A stretch of DNA of 6,794 nt from Clostridiales bacterium (GCA_031271375.1 JAISVU010000316.1:1-6794); one strand, 5' to 3'. Positions 1 to 6,553 are shown, counted from the stretch's first letter. The notes: a model not told the origin generated them from the letters alone. Translations and numbers: made by a program.

Positions 1-2792
1 CCACCGGAGAGAGTGCGCACGTCCCGGGCCTTGCCTGTGTAAAAGTCCATCACATCCAAATCCAAGCCGGTCTGCTGGCGCTTGTCCGCCGCGCTTTCCT
101 TCCTAAAGAGCCGAAAACGCTCCTGGCTCATTATCGCGAGACGGGCGTTGGCCGAGCGCAGCACCCGGTTGAAGCAAGCGGCCTGGGCATAGGCTTCAAA
201 CGTGAGCTTCGCCGCCCCGGCAATCTCGCCGTTGGCGGTGTCGCTCAGGGCCTTATGGCTCAGATACCGGGCTTCCGCCGCTGCCCTGTTTTCCAGGCCC
301 TTCGCAATACCCTCTCTCGCCGTAATCTTCCTGTGGAGGGCCGCGCGCTGCGCGGTCAGGTTTTCCTCGCTCTCGGCAATGCTCTTTCGGGCCTCAGCCT
401 CAGCCGCTTTAAGCTCGTCTGCGGGCAGCCGTTCCAGTCCCGCCGTTTCGGCGGCAAGGCGGGTTAAATCCCGTTCCAGCATGGCCTTGCCGTCTTTGTA
501 AGCCCGTATCCCGGCCTCCAGCTCCGCCGCCTCGTCCTCCGTCACCAATGACGCGAGGAACGCGGCCTCCCCGTCAAAGCCTTCCTTTTCTAGCGCTCCG
601 GCGAAAGCGGCTTCAGCGGCCCGCAGCTTGCTATTCATATCGCCCAATCGTTCCGTGCGTTCGGCCAGCACCGCCTGCGCCGCTTTATAGGCTTCCCCGG
701 CTTCGGCGCGGCCCTTTTCCGCCGCCGCGAGGCTATTGCGCATTGCGTATATGTCTTTCCTTAGTTTATCCAGGTGTTCTTCCGCGCTTTTCCAGTCGGG
801 GAAGGGCAGGCGGGCAGTCAGCATACCCAGCTCGGCCTGTCTGCGCCCGGCTTCCTCCCTAGCAGACGTGGCGGCGGCGCTTTCTTCAGCGATGCGTTCT
901 TCCAGCGCCAAAAGACCGGCCTTTAATTTATCCAGTTTCTCGGCCCATAACGCGGTTTGCTTGATATCCGTCTCGGCCGCCCTCACGCCTGTTTCCAGGC
1001 CGGTTATCCGCTCCCGTTCCTTTAATAGCGCGGTTTCCGGCGCGCCGCCAGGCCCAACGCCGTATTTAGCGGCGTCAGCGGCGCATTGCTCTTCCTTTGC
1101 CTGTACGATTCCTCGGCCCTTCGCGCAGCGCGCGCTCAGTTCCTCGGTTTCGGCGCGTAAAGCCTCGACAGCAGCCGAGGCTTCTTTCACCTCATGTTCG
1201 GTAGGTGCCTGCGTTGAAAGAAGGGCAGGGCGCGGGTGATCGACGGAGCCGCATACCGGGCATTCCCGCCCGTCCTCCAGCCGCAGCGCGATAATCCCGG
1301 CTTGCTCCTTTAAAAAGGACTGTTCCATTTCGGCGTGACGGGTTCTGGCCCTTGTATATTCGCTGTTCTTTAAATCAAATGAACGCTGCCTTTCGGAGAG
1401 GCCCTGCCTGTACTGGGCCAGCTCCGCCAGCCCCTTTAACAACCCCTCCAGCCCCGCAGCCCTGTCCAGCGCGGCGGCAAGCTGCCCCGCAAGCCTTTCC
1501 TTAATCGCGGGCGCGTCCTTCTTTTCTTGTATCAGGGCGGCAAGGGTTTGCTGTTCGGCGTTGTTGGCCTCACGGCCGCGCTGGGTATTCTTGAGGCTTT
1601 TATCCAAAACGTTCAGCCGGTTTTCCAGCTTCAATACCGCCGTTTGGGCGGCTTCGTGGGCTTCGTACAGCGGGGCCGCTTCAACAAGGAGCCGTTCCCG
1701 CATCGCCATCTCTCGCGCTTGGGGCTCCCTTGCGGTTTCGGCTTCCAGGGCCGCTGCCGCCCGCTCAAGGTTCCCTGCGCGGGCAGTCAGCGCGCTTTCC
1801 GCTCTTTTGATGTCCTCATGCAGCGCGTCCCGCTCCGACAGGGCCTTTTTGCGTTCGGCATATGCTGGCGTTACCCTGCGCAGGGCCTTAATCCCCCGGG
1901 AGAGGCGTTCCTCGCGCGCGGCGTACTCGGCGGAGAGCGCGTTCGCCGATATTAGTTTCTTAGTTTTATCGTCCCGTTCGTCCAGCAGGGCGTTAATCTC
2001 GGACGCCCTTGCCAGCTTGAGCGCAATCCCCTGCAGCTTGTCCCTATGCCCCTCAAGCTGCGCGGAAAGCGCGGCAACCGCCGTTTTATCCCTTTCAATG
2101 CCGTCATCCAGTTCGGCGAGGCCGTTCCCAGCCGTAAAGGCTTCCAGCGTCGCCCCTATCCCGGCGGCGTACTGGCTCAAAAACGTTTGCGCGGCGGTGT
2201 AAGCGGCTTTGTGTTCGTCGGTCTCTTTCTTTAACAGCTCCTGCAGCTCCTTGTGCCGCCAGGTGCCGAAAATCCTGCGGAGGATGACGGAGCGTTCGGC
2301 GGTCTTGCTCTGGAGGAAGCTCATAAAATCTCCCTGGGCCAGCATCACTATCTGGGAGAACTGCTTGCCTGTGATGCCCAGGATTTCTTCTATCTTAGCG
2401 GTGACTTCTTTAGAGCCGGTTACGGAATGCCCCGAAGGAAGGAGCAGTTCCGCCCCGCCGGGGACTGTTACCAGACCGCCGCCCCGGCTCTTGGGCCGCT
2501 GATACTCCGGGTATCTCACAACTTCATATACCCCGCCGCCGTACCGGAACGTAAAACGCACGAAGGTGCGCTCGGCAGGGGAGGCGAAGTCGCTCCGCAG
2601 CATTGAGCCTTCGCGTCCCTGGCCGCTGGCCTTGTTATAAAGCGCGTAGGCTATCGCGTCGAAGATAAAGGTCTTGCCCGCCCCGGTCTCGCCGGAGATA
2701 AGGTAAAGCCCGCTCCCCAGGCGTTCAAAATCCACCGAGGCGGCGCCGGCGTAAGGCCCGAAAGCGTTCATATGGAGCATAAGCGGCTTCAT
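1..2792 (-). CDS. sbcC: SbcC, Rad50-like ATPase subunit of the SbcCD nuclease (C-terminus cut by window edge)
   Basis: SbcC is the SMC/Rad50-family ATPase that, with the SbcD nuclease, opens and trims DNA hairpins and blocked double-strand ends in the cytoplasm. The protein starts MKPLMLHMNAFGPYAG, the usual family opening. Walker A (GETGAGKT) is at residues 34-41, with Phe at 42 where Ser/Thr is common. The Q-loop stretch MLAQGDF has its Gln at 153. A long Ala/Glu/Lys/Arg-rich coiled coil follows, interrupted by the zinc-hook CPVC at 511-514, and a second coiled coil leads back to the C-terminal ATPase lobe. That lobe shows DFYTGKARDVRTLSGG, so the window ends inside the ABC signature (928-931). 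930 complete codons are seen and no stop interrupts the frame. Roughly another 100 residues, with Walker B, D-loop and H-loop, should lie outside; this is a window cut, not a biological truncation. ATG 2792 is preferred over in-frame ATGs at codons 5 and 8 because it gives the family start; AGGA lies 11 bases upstream. It is separated from sbcD by a pseudogene and probably has its own promoter. Confidence 0.96.
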   Translation of the reverse strand, partial: MKPLMLHMNAFGPYAGAASVDFERLGSGLYLISGETGAGKTFIFDAIAYALYNKASGQGREGSMLRSDFASPAERTFVRFTFRYGGGVYEVVRYPEYQRPKSRGGGLVTVPGGAELLLPSGHSVTGSKEVTAKIEEILGITGKQFSQIVMLAQGDFMSFLQSKTAERSVILRRIFGTWRHKELQELLKKETDEHKAAYTAAQTFLSQYAAGIGATLEAFTAGNGLAELDDGIERDKTAVAALSAQLEGHRDKLQGIALKLARASEINALLDERDDKTKKLISANALSAEYAAREERLSRGIKALRRVTPAYAERKKALSERDALHEDIKRAESALTARAGNLERAAAALEAETAREPQAREMAMRERLLVEAAPLYEAHEAAQTAVLKLENRLNVLDKSLKNTQRGREANNAEQQTLAALIQEKKDAPAIKERLAGQLAAALDRAAGLEGLLKGLAELAQYRQGLSERQRSFDLKNSEYTRARTRHAEMEQSFLKEQAGIIALRLEDGRECPVCGSVDHPRPALLSTQAPTEHEVKEASAAVEALRAETEELSARCAKGRGIVQAKEEQCAADAAKYGVGPGGAPETALLKERERITGLETGVRAAETDIKQTALWAEKLDKLKAGLLALEERIAEESAAATSAREEAGRRQAELGMLTARLPFPDWKSAEEHLDKLRKDIYAMRNSLAAAEKGRAEAGEAYKAAQAVLAERTERLGDMNSKLRAAEAAFAGALEKEGFDGEAAFLASLVTEDEAAELEAGIRAYKDGKAMLERDLTRLAAETAGLERLPADELKAAEAEARKSIAESEENLTAQRAALHRKITAREGIAKGLENRAAAEARYLSHKALSDTANGEIAGAAKLTFEAYAQAACFNRVLRSANARLAIMSQERFRLFRKESAADKRQQTGLDLDVMDFYTGKARDVRTLSG

Positions 2793-2825
2793 TGTCAAGA
2801 CCGTCCTTTTCTGACAGATATCTTC

Positions 2826-2854
2826 ATTTTAGCTTGCTTTTAGTTTTTTGTAAA
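2826..2854 (-). promoter_or_regulatory. Predicted sigma-70/SigA promoter of sbcC
   Basis: On the minus strand TTTACA (2854-2849) and TAAAAT (2831-2826) are separated by exactly 17 bases. Each hexamer matches the consensus at five of six positions, and the spacer is A-rich. A start about seven bases beyond the -10 box would give a leader of roughly 27 bases containing AGGA (2807-2804) before the sbcC ATG. The site lies between the receiver-domain remnant and sbcC, so it would let sbcC be transcribed independently of sbcD. This is prediction from sequence only. Confidence 0.6.
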
Positions 2855-2875
2855 TACTCCCTTTACCTCGCAATA

Positions 2876-3092
2876 TTCAATGTGGAGCTGCACCGTTCGG
2901 GCGAGCTCGCGAACCTTCTCTCGGCGGGAGAGATTGACTTCGGAAGAAGCGTCTTTTGCGGGATACCGTGTGCTGCTTGATGAGGATAATGAGAGGCGCT
3001 TTGAAGCGGGGATGAATGACCATGCGGGCAAGCCGCAGGACGCAAACAAAGCTGTTGAAACGATGGGGAGATATTTGAACCGCGCGTTATAA
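2876..3092 (+). pseudogene. Remnant of a hybrid sensor kinase / response-regulator receiver domain, internally deleted
   Basis: This is the only plus-strand piece that reads like real protein, and it lies opposite to all its neighbours. From about 2937 to the TAA at 3090-3092 one frame reads SEEASFAGYRVLLDEDNE followed by RRFEAGMNDHAGKP and QDANKAVETMGRYLNRAL. The first part resembles the start of a receiver domain (usually F.G.RILLAEDNE). The second resembles its end (usually ..EAGMNDHLAKPxDxxKL.ETL.RYL), including the conserved Lys-Pro. The roughly 80 residues that should lie between, with the phospho-accepting Asp and the Ser/Thr, are missing, so the domain cannot work as a normal receiver. 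Just upstream a different frame (2876-2941) reads FNVELHRSGELANLLSAGE, which weakly resembles the end of a histidine-kinase ATPase domain plus linker; that would require a frame change and further loss. There is no convincing ribosome binding site for the ATG at 2880. It ends five bases before the sbcD stop. The receiver assignment is from motif memory, not a search. Confidence 0.7.
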
Positions 3093-3097
3093 AGGTC

Positions 3098-4246
3098 TTA
3101 ATCTTCTTCGTATAATAACCTTTTAACGGCGCTTTCCTGCGCTGCGGACATCGGGGCGCTGTTGCAGGCGGTAAAGAATTCCGCGAACAGCTCTGAGATG
3201 TTTTTGGCGTTTTCGTCCGGTGGCTCCGGCATTTCGTCCGCCAGGGCCGACCGGGCGTTGTCATAACTAAGCCGCATCACGTTGGGATAGGCCGCGTTAA
3301 GCCGCTCCATCGCGTCTAGAATCTCGTTTTCGTCGGTCAGCGTAACATGGAGGTAATCGCCGGAACTCTCCGGCTCCGCTGCTTCCGGCGAAAGCAGGGC
3401 TTCCAGCGGCCCGCGTATCTTGCGCATATCCCTGAGTGAGGGCAGGGGAATGGTTTTAATTTTAGGCCCATTGTTTGAACCGATTTCGACTAAGGTTACG
3501 GACTTAACATGCGGGCATTCGGAAAACGAGTATTTCAACGGCGAACCGGCGTACCGGATTTCGCCGCGCCCGACGGACTGCGGCCCGTGGAGATGCCCCA
3601 GCGCGACATAATCATACCTGTAACCGCTGATAACGCCGGTATCCACGGCGTCCAGCCCCCCGGCGAAGCCCGTTTCAGATTCGCTCAGTACAGGGCTTAC
3701 GCCTTTGGATGTGAAGAACTGATGGGCAAGAAGCACGCGCTTTGCGCTTTTCTTTGTGTTTTTTGTGTCCTTTGCGGTTAAATAATCATTTAAGTATGTA
3801 AGCGCGGCGGATACAGCGCCGGGATAATCCGTAATATCTGCCTCGGGATACAGGCGTCTCGCCAGCGCGGGCTTCACATACGGCAGCAGATGGAACTCCG
3901 CATCGTCCACATACGCAATCATCGGCTCTGCCGCGATAAAGACCCCTGCCCCTTGCAATAGTTCCCCCCCGAAGGCCAGGCGTTCCGGCGCGTCGTGGTT
4001 CCCCGCGTTAATCATCACGATAACCCCGGCCTTAACGGCCCTCGTCAAAAACCGGTCAAAGAGCGTCACTGCCTCCACGGAAGGGGACTGCTTATCATAA
4101 ACGTCCCCCGCAATCAGCAGAACCCGGGGCCTTTCCGATTCAATCACGTCCATAATCCGGTCAAGCGCAAACTCCTGATCCTGGATTAATGAGAACCCAG
4201 CCAGGTTTTTCCCTATGTGAAGATCGGCGGTGTGAAGAAGTCTCAA
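3098..4246 (-). CDS. sbcD: SbcD, Mre11-like nuclease subunit of SbcCD
   Basis: SbcD is the metallophosphoesterase subunit that cuts DNA ends and hairpins together with SbcC. In the 382-residue protein the metal-binding motifs appear in order: HTADLHIGK (Asp8, His10), AGDVYD (Asp48), NAGNHD (Asn83, His84), LLAHQF (His175), GHLH shortly after, then YAGSPLKYSFSE. The C-terminal part has the helical, acidic SbcC-binding character usual for the family. The start is taken as TTG at 4246: it gives MRLLHTADLHIGK, the canonical N-terminus, and has AGGA eight bases upstream. A longer reading from TTG 4282 adds 12 residues unlike the family and has only a GGAAG one base before it. Residues about 157-169 (TAKDTKNTKKSAK) are encoded by a dispersed-repeat-like sequence between the cap-proximal helix and the LLAHQF strand, where relatives have a short variable loop. 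The reading frame is intact and the motifs either side are normal, so the protein is probably functional. Confidence 0.95.
   Translation of the reverse strand: MRLLHTADLHIGKNLAGFSLIQDQEFALDRIMDVIESERPRVLLIAGDVYDKQSPSVEAVTLFDRFLTRAVKAGVIVMINAGNHDAPERLAFGGELLQGAGVFIAAEPMIAYVDDAEFHLLPYVKPALARRLYPEADITDYPGAVSAALTYLNDYLTAKDTKNTKKSAKRVLLAHQFFTSKGVSPVLSESETGFAGGLDAVDTGVISGYRYDYVALGHLHGPQSVGRGEIRYAGSPLKYSFSECPHVKSVTLVEIGSNNGPKIKTIPLPSLRDMRKIRGPLEALLSPEAAEPESSGDYLHVTLTDENEILDAMERLNAAYPNVMRLSYDNARSALADEMPEPPDENAKNISELFAEFFTACNSAPMSAAQESAVKRLLYEED
3740..3782 (-). repeat. Low-complexity dispersed-repeat-like sequence inside sbcD, read in frame
   Basis: On the minus strand this runs TTTAACCGCAAAGGACACAA followed by further ACACAAAG-type units and a closing GCGCAAAG. 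It has a loose 8-10 base periodicity of CACAAAG-like words, unlike the GC-rich codons around it. It contributes TAKDTKNTKKSAK to SbcD. From memory, ACCGCAAAGGACACAAAG-type sequences occur scattered in many bacterial and archaeal genomes, often giving KDTKDTK-like protein ends; I cannot confirm copy number here. A diverged relative on the other strand sits in the pgk-tpiA spacer. Confidence 0.6.
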
Positions 4247-4254
4247 ATTTTCAA

Positions 4255-4258
4255 TCCT
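4255..4258 (-). promoter_or_regulatory. Ribosome binding site deciding the sbcD TTG start
   Basis: AGGA (within GCGAGGA) lies eight bases before TTG 4246, the same spacing as the tpiA site. It supports the TTG that yields MRLLHTADLHIGK. The 12-residue-longer TTG reading would run translation straight through this site. Confidence 0.65.
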
Positions 4259-4291
4259 CGCTATAGTTGAAATGTCTTTCAATCTTCCGAA

Positions 4292-4319
4292 TTAATAAAG
4301 ACGTTTCGTGATGATTCAA
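4292..4319 (-). promoter_or_regulatory. Weak candidate promoter for sbcD
   Basis: On the minus strand TTGAAT (4319-4314) and TATTAA (4297-4292) are 16 bases apart, each matching the sigma-70 consensus at four of six positions. The -35 box would fall inside one arm of the inverted repeat in the eno-sbcD spacer, so a protein bound there could block it. The match is modest, and sbcD could instead be transcribed by read-through from eno. Confidence 0.3.
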
Positions 4320-4348
4320 AAATCATAAAAACAGTGAATCATCACGAA
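4305..4348. repeat. Perfect 14-bp inverted repeat in the eno-sbcD spacer (possible terminator or operator)
   Basis: TTCGTGATGATTCA (4305-4318) is the exact reverse complement of 4335-4348, with a 16-base A-rich loop; after a one-base bulge two more pairs (CG/CG) extend the stem. It begins about 30 bases past the eno stop, where a terminator is expected. However, the stem is not GC-rich, the loop is long, and only a weak T-containing run (TCTTTATTAATT) follows on the minus strand. Each arm is itself nearly palindromic (GTGA-N4-TCAC in the arm at 4334-4345), which would also fit paired regulator-binding sites about 25 bases apart. The repeat is certain; its role is not. Confidence 0.8.
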
Positions 4349-4380
4349 CGCCTTGTACATGCTTTTATTTACCCGTCAGA

Positions 4381-5700
4381 TCACAGGCAGAAGAAGGCCC
4401 CGTTCCCGGCGTAGACTGCCGCATTGCCCAGTTCTTCCTCGATGCGCAGCAGCTGGTTATATTTTGCCACGCGATCCGTGCGGCAGGGCGCGCCGGTCTT
4501 TATCTGCCCGGCGTTGCAGGCCACGACGATATCCGCTATTGTGGAATCCTCGGTCTCTCCCGAGCGGTGTGAGACGACGGCGGTCATATTGTTTGTGTTA
4601 GCAAGGGCGATAGCGTTAAAGGTCTCGGTGAGGGAGCCAATCTGGTTGACCTTTATGAGAATCGAGTTGGCGACGCCCATGTCAATGCCCCTTTGCAGGC
4701 GATCCGTATTAGTGACGAACAGGTCGTCGCCGACGATCTGCACCCTATTTCCGATACGTTCCGTAAGGAGTTTCCAGCCCTCCCAGTCTTCCTCGGCAAG
4801 GCCGTCCTCAAGGGATATGATGGGATACTTGTTGCAGAGCTTCTCCCACAAATCAACCATTTCAACGGAGGTGCGCACAACATCCTGGCCCAGCATCCTG
4901 CTCTCGCCAGGGAAGTGGTATTTCCCGTCTTTCTCGTCATACAATTCGGTGGCCGCGGCGTCCATAGCGATCTTGATGTCTTTGCCCGGCGCGTATCCGG
5001 CTTTCTGGACAGCCTCAAGGATAACGTCTATAACCTCGTCGGGCGTCGCCATGTCGGGGGCGAAACCGCCCTCGTCGCCCACGGCGGTGCTGAGGCCGCG
5101 GCTCTTCAATATCTTCTTCAGCGTATGGTAGATTTCGGCGCACATGCGCAGGGCTTCTTTAAACGTAGGCGCGCCTACCGGCATAATCATAAACTCCTGG
5201 AAGTCAACGGTGTTGTCGGCGTGCTTTCCCCCGTTCAGGATGTTCATCATCGGGACGGGGAGCTTCTTCGCGTTAAACCCGCCAAGATACTGATACAGCG
5301 GGACATTAAGAGCGTCCGCCGCGGCTTTCGCTACCGCCATCGAAACGCCAAGGATCGCGTTCGCGCCCAGGTTTGCCTTGTTCGGCGTGCCGTCCAGCGC
5401 TATCATCTTCTGGTCGATGGACGCCTGATCCAGCGCGTTCTCGCCGATTATCTCCTCGGCGATCTTGTCATTCACGTTTGCCACGGCCTTTTCAACGCCC
5501 AGGCCCATGTACCGGTTGCCGCCGTCGCGCAGCTCCACAGCCTCGAAAGCGCCTGTAGAAGCGCCTGAAGGCACGGCCGCCCGGCCTATCACGTCGACAC
5601 CGTCGTTGTCTACCACTACCTCGACCTCTACCGTGGGGTTTCCCCGGGAGTCAAGGATTTCACGCGCTTTTACGTCTACGATTTCAAGATAACCTTTCAT
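4381..5700 (-). CDS. eno: Enolase (phosphopyruvate hydratase)
   Basis: Enolase converts 2-phosphoglycerate to phosphoenolpyruvate in glycolysis and runs in reverse for gluconeogenesis. The 439-residue protein has the full fold: N-terminal domain with AREILDSRGNPTVEVEV and the SGASTG loop (45-50), then the barrel. Visible active-site residues are His160 (GGKH), Glu210 (GDEGGFAP), magnesium ligands Asp247 (AMDAA), Glu298 (SLEDGL) and Asp325 (GDDLF), catalytic Lys350 in the signature LIKVNQIGSLTET, the SHRSGETED stretch (His378 to Asp385) and Lys401. Length is slightly above the usual 420-435 and no key residue is lost. ATG 5700 has AAGGAG seven bases upstream. Only 16 bases separate it from the tpiA stop, so the two are almost certainly co-transcribed. 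A phosphoglycerate mutase gene does not lie between them. Confidence 0.98.
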   Translation of the reverse strand: MKGYLEIVDVKAREILDSRGNPTVEVEVVVDNDGVDVIGRAAVPSGASTGAFEAVELRDGGNRYMGLGVEKAVANVNDKIAEEIIGENALDQASIDQKMIALDGTPNKANLGANAILGVSMAVAKAAADALNVPLYQYLGGFNAKKLPVPMMNILNGGKHADNTVDFQEFMIMPVGAPTFKEALRMCAEIYHTLKKILKSRGLSTAVGDEGGFAPDMATPDEVIDVILEAVQKAGYAPGKDIKIAMDAAATELYDEKDGKYHFPGESRMLGQDVVRTSVEMVDLWEKLCNKYPIISLEDGLAEEDWEGWKLLTERIGNRVQIVGDDLFVTNTDRLQRGIDMGVANSILIKVNQIGSLTETFNAIALANTNNMTAVVSHRSGETEDSTIADIVVACNAGQIKTGAPCRTDRVAKYNQLLRIEEELGNAAVYAGNGAFFCL

Positions 5701-5716
5701 TCTGCCTCTCCTTTTT

Positions 5717-6463
5717 TTAGTAACCGTTCACTATCTTTTCGAACTCGGGCTTTATGCTTGCGCCGCCAACAAGGCCGCCGTCGATGTCATCCATAGCGAA
5801 CAGGGCTTTGGCGTTGTCCGCGTTGACGCTTCCCCCGTAGAGGATGCGGGTGGCTTCGGCGGTCTCTTTTCCGTACAGCTCGGTAAGGAGCTGCCGGATA
5901 ACTGCGCAGGCCTCCTGGGCCTGTTCGTTGGTGGCTACCTTGCCCGTGCCGATGGCCCAGATGGGTTCGTAAGCGATAACCGTCTTAGGCACCGCCTCGG
6001 CGGGGATACCCAGGAACGCTATGCGCACCTGCATTCTGAGCCAGTCGGCGGTGATGTTCTGCTCCCGCTGGATTAGGCTCTCGCCGACGCAGACTATCGG
6101 CGTCAGCCCGGCTTCCAGGGCCTTTTTCAGCTTCTTATTAACCGCTTCGTCGGTTTCGGCATAATACTCCCGCCGCTCGGAATGGCCGATGATGACGTAC
6201 CTGACGCCCAGCTCCATAAGCATTGCGGCGGTTATCTCGCCAGTGAACGCGCCTTTATCCTCATAATGCAGGTTCTGGGCGCCTAGCCCGACATTCGTTT
6301 CTTTAATGGCTTCGGCGACGGCGGCGATATCGGTGTAAGGCACGCAGAAGACGGCCTCGGCATTGTCTGTGTTCAGTTTGGGCGCAAGCTCCGCCGCGAA
6401 CTTCGCGCCGTCCGACGGCGTCATGTTCATCTTCCAGTTGCCAGCCACTACCTTTTTTCGCAT
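5717..6463 (-). CDS. tpiA: Triose-phosphate isomerase
   Basis: TpiA interconverts dihydroxyacetone phosphate and glyceraldehyde 3-phosphate. The 248-residue protein shows Asn9 and Lys11 (AGNWKMN), His94 and Glu96 (IIGHSERR), catalytic Glu166 in AYEPIWAIGTGK with the mobile loop directly after it, and the phosphate-binding ILYGGSVN and GGLVGGASI near the C-terminus. Length is typical. The start is ATG 6463, which gives MRKKVVAGNWKMN and has AGGA eight bases upstream. A GTG at 6502 is in frame but would add 13 residues translated from the ribosome binding site and lack its own. It follows pgk after a 145-base spacer and is tightly followed by eno, consistent with a glycolytic operon. Confidence 0.98.
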   Translation of the reverse strand: MRKKVVAGNWKMNMTPSDGAKFAAELAPKLNTDNAEAVFCVPYTDIAAVAEAIKETNVGLGAQNLHYEDKGAFTGEITAAMLMELGVRYVIIGHSERREYYAETDEAVNKKLKKALEAGLTPIVCVGESLIQREQNITADWLRMQVRIAFLGIPAEAVPKTVIAYEPIWAIGTGKVATNEQAQEACAVIRQLLTELYGKETAEATRILYGGSVNADNAKALFAMDDIDGGLVGGASIKPEFEKIVNGY

Positions 6464-6471
6464 AGAATCAG

Positions 6472-6475
6472 TCCT
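6472..6475 (-). promoter_or_regulatory. Ribosome binding site deciding the tpiA ATG start
   Basis: AGGA in AAAAGGAC is placed eight bases before ATG 6463. It rules against the in-frame GTG at 6502, whose reading would include this site as codons. Confidence 0.8.
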
Positions 6476-6493
6476 TTTATAAATGTAAAAATC

Positions 6494-6553
6494 TTTACGC
6501 ACAGAGACACGGAGGCACGGAGAGAGATAAAGGCGAAGGCTCAGGATGACATT
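6494..6553 (+). repeat. Dispersed-repeat-like sequence in the pgk-tpiA spacer
   Basis: The first part (6494-6526) reads TTTACGCACAGAGACACGGA and then GGCACGGAGAGAG, with CACxGAGA words every 8-9 bases. The second part (about 6535-6553) contains GAAGGCTCAGGATGACATTC. Both resemble, from memory, short sequences dispersed in many bacterial genomes (CACAGAGACACGGAG and CTCAGGATGAC types). It shares the skeleton GCAxAG..GACAC....CACxxAGA with the copy inside sbcD, in opposite orientation. No protein is encoded. It fills much of the spacer (6464-6608); I see no clear promoter or terminator there. Confidence 0.55.

Noticed and set aside
1..23. sbcC as a truncated pseudogene ending at the window edge
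   Set aside because: The frame runs open to base 1 and is cut inside LSGG, so the missing C-terminus reflects the window boundary.
1561..2202. Plus-strand open frame of 213 codons opposite sbcC
   Set aside because: It is Ser/Ala/Arg-rich antisense of a GC-rich coiled-coil gene, has no recognisable motif, and lies wholly within the intact sbcC frame.
2792..2980. Plus-strand small protein of 62 codons starting at the sbcC start
   Set aside because: The first half is antisense to the sbcC promoter region and has no ribosome binding site. Only the FNVELHRSGELANLLSAGE part looks protein-like, and it is better treated as part of the decayed kinase.
4247..4282. Upstream TTG start for sbcD adding 12 residues
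   Set aside because: Its GGAAG lies only one base before the TTG, and the added residues do not resemble SbcD N-termini.
4693..5568. Plus-strand open frame of 291 codons opposite eno
   Set aside because: It is antisense to a fully conserved enolase, with composition typical of a shadow frame and no family features.
6476..6481. TATAAA as a tpiA -10 box
   Set aside because: It overlaps the ribosome binding site, so transcription would start almost at the start codon, and no -35 box is seen at the right distance.
6464..6502. Upstream GTG start for tpiA adding MRKDFYIYKRTDS
   Set aside because: The extension is translated from the ribosome binding site, is absent from the family, and begins next to the repeat; ATG 6463 gives the canonical MRKKVVAGNWKMN.
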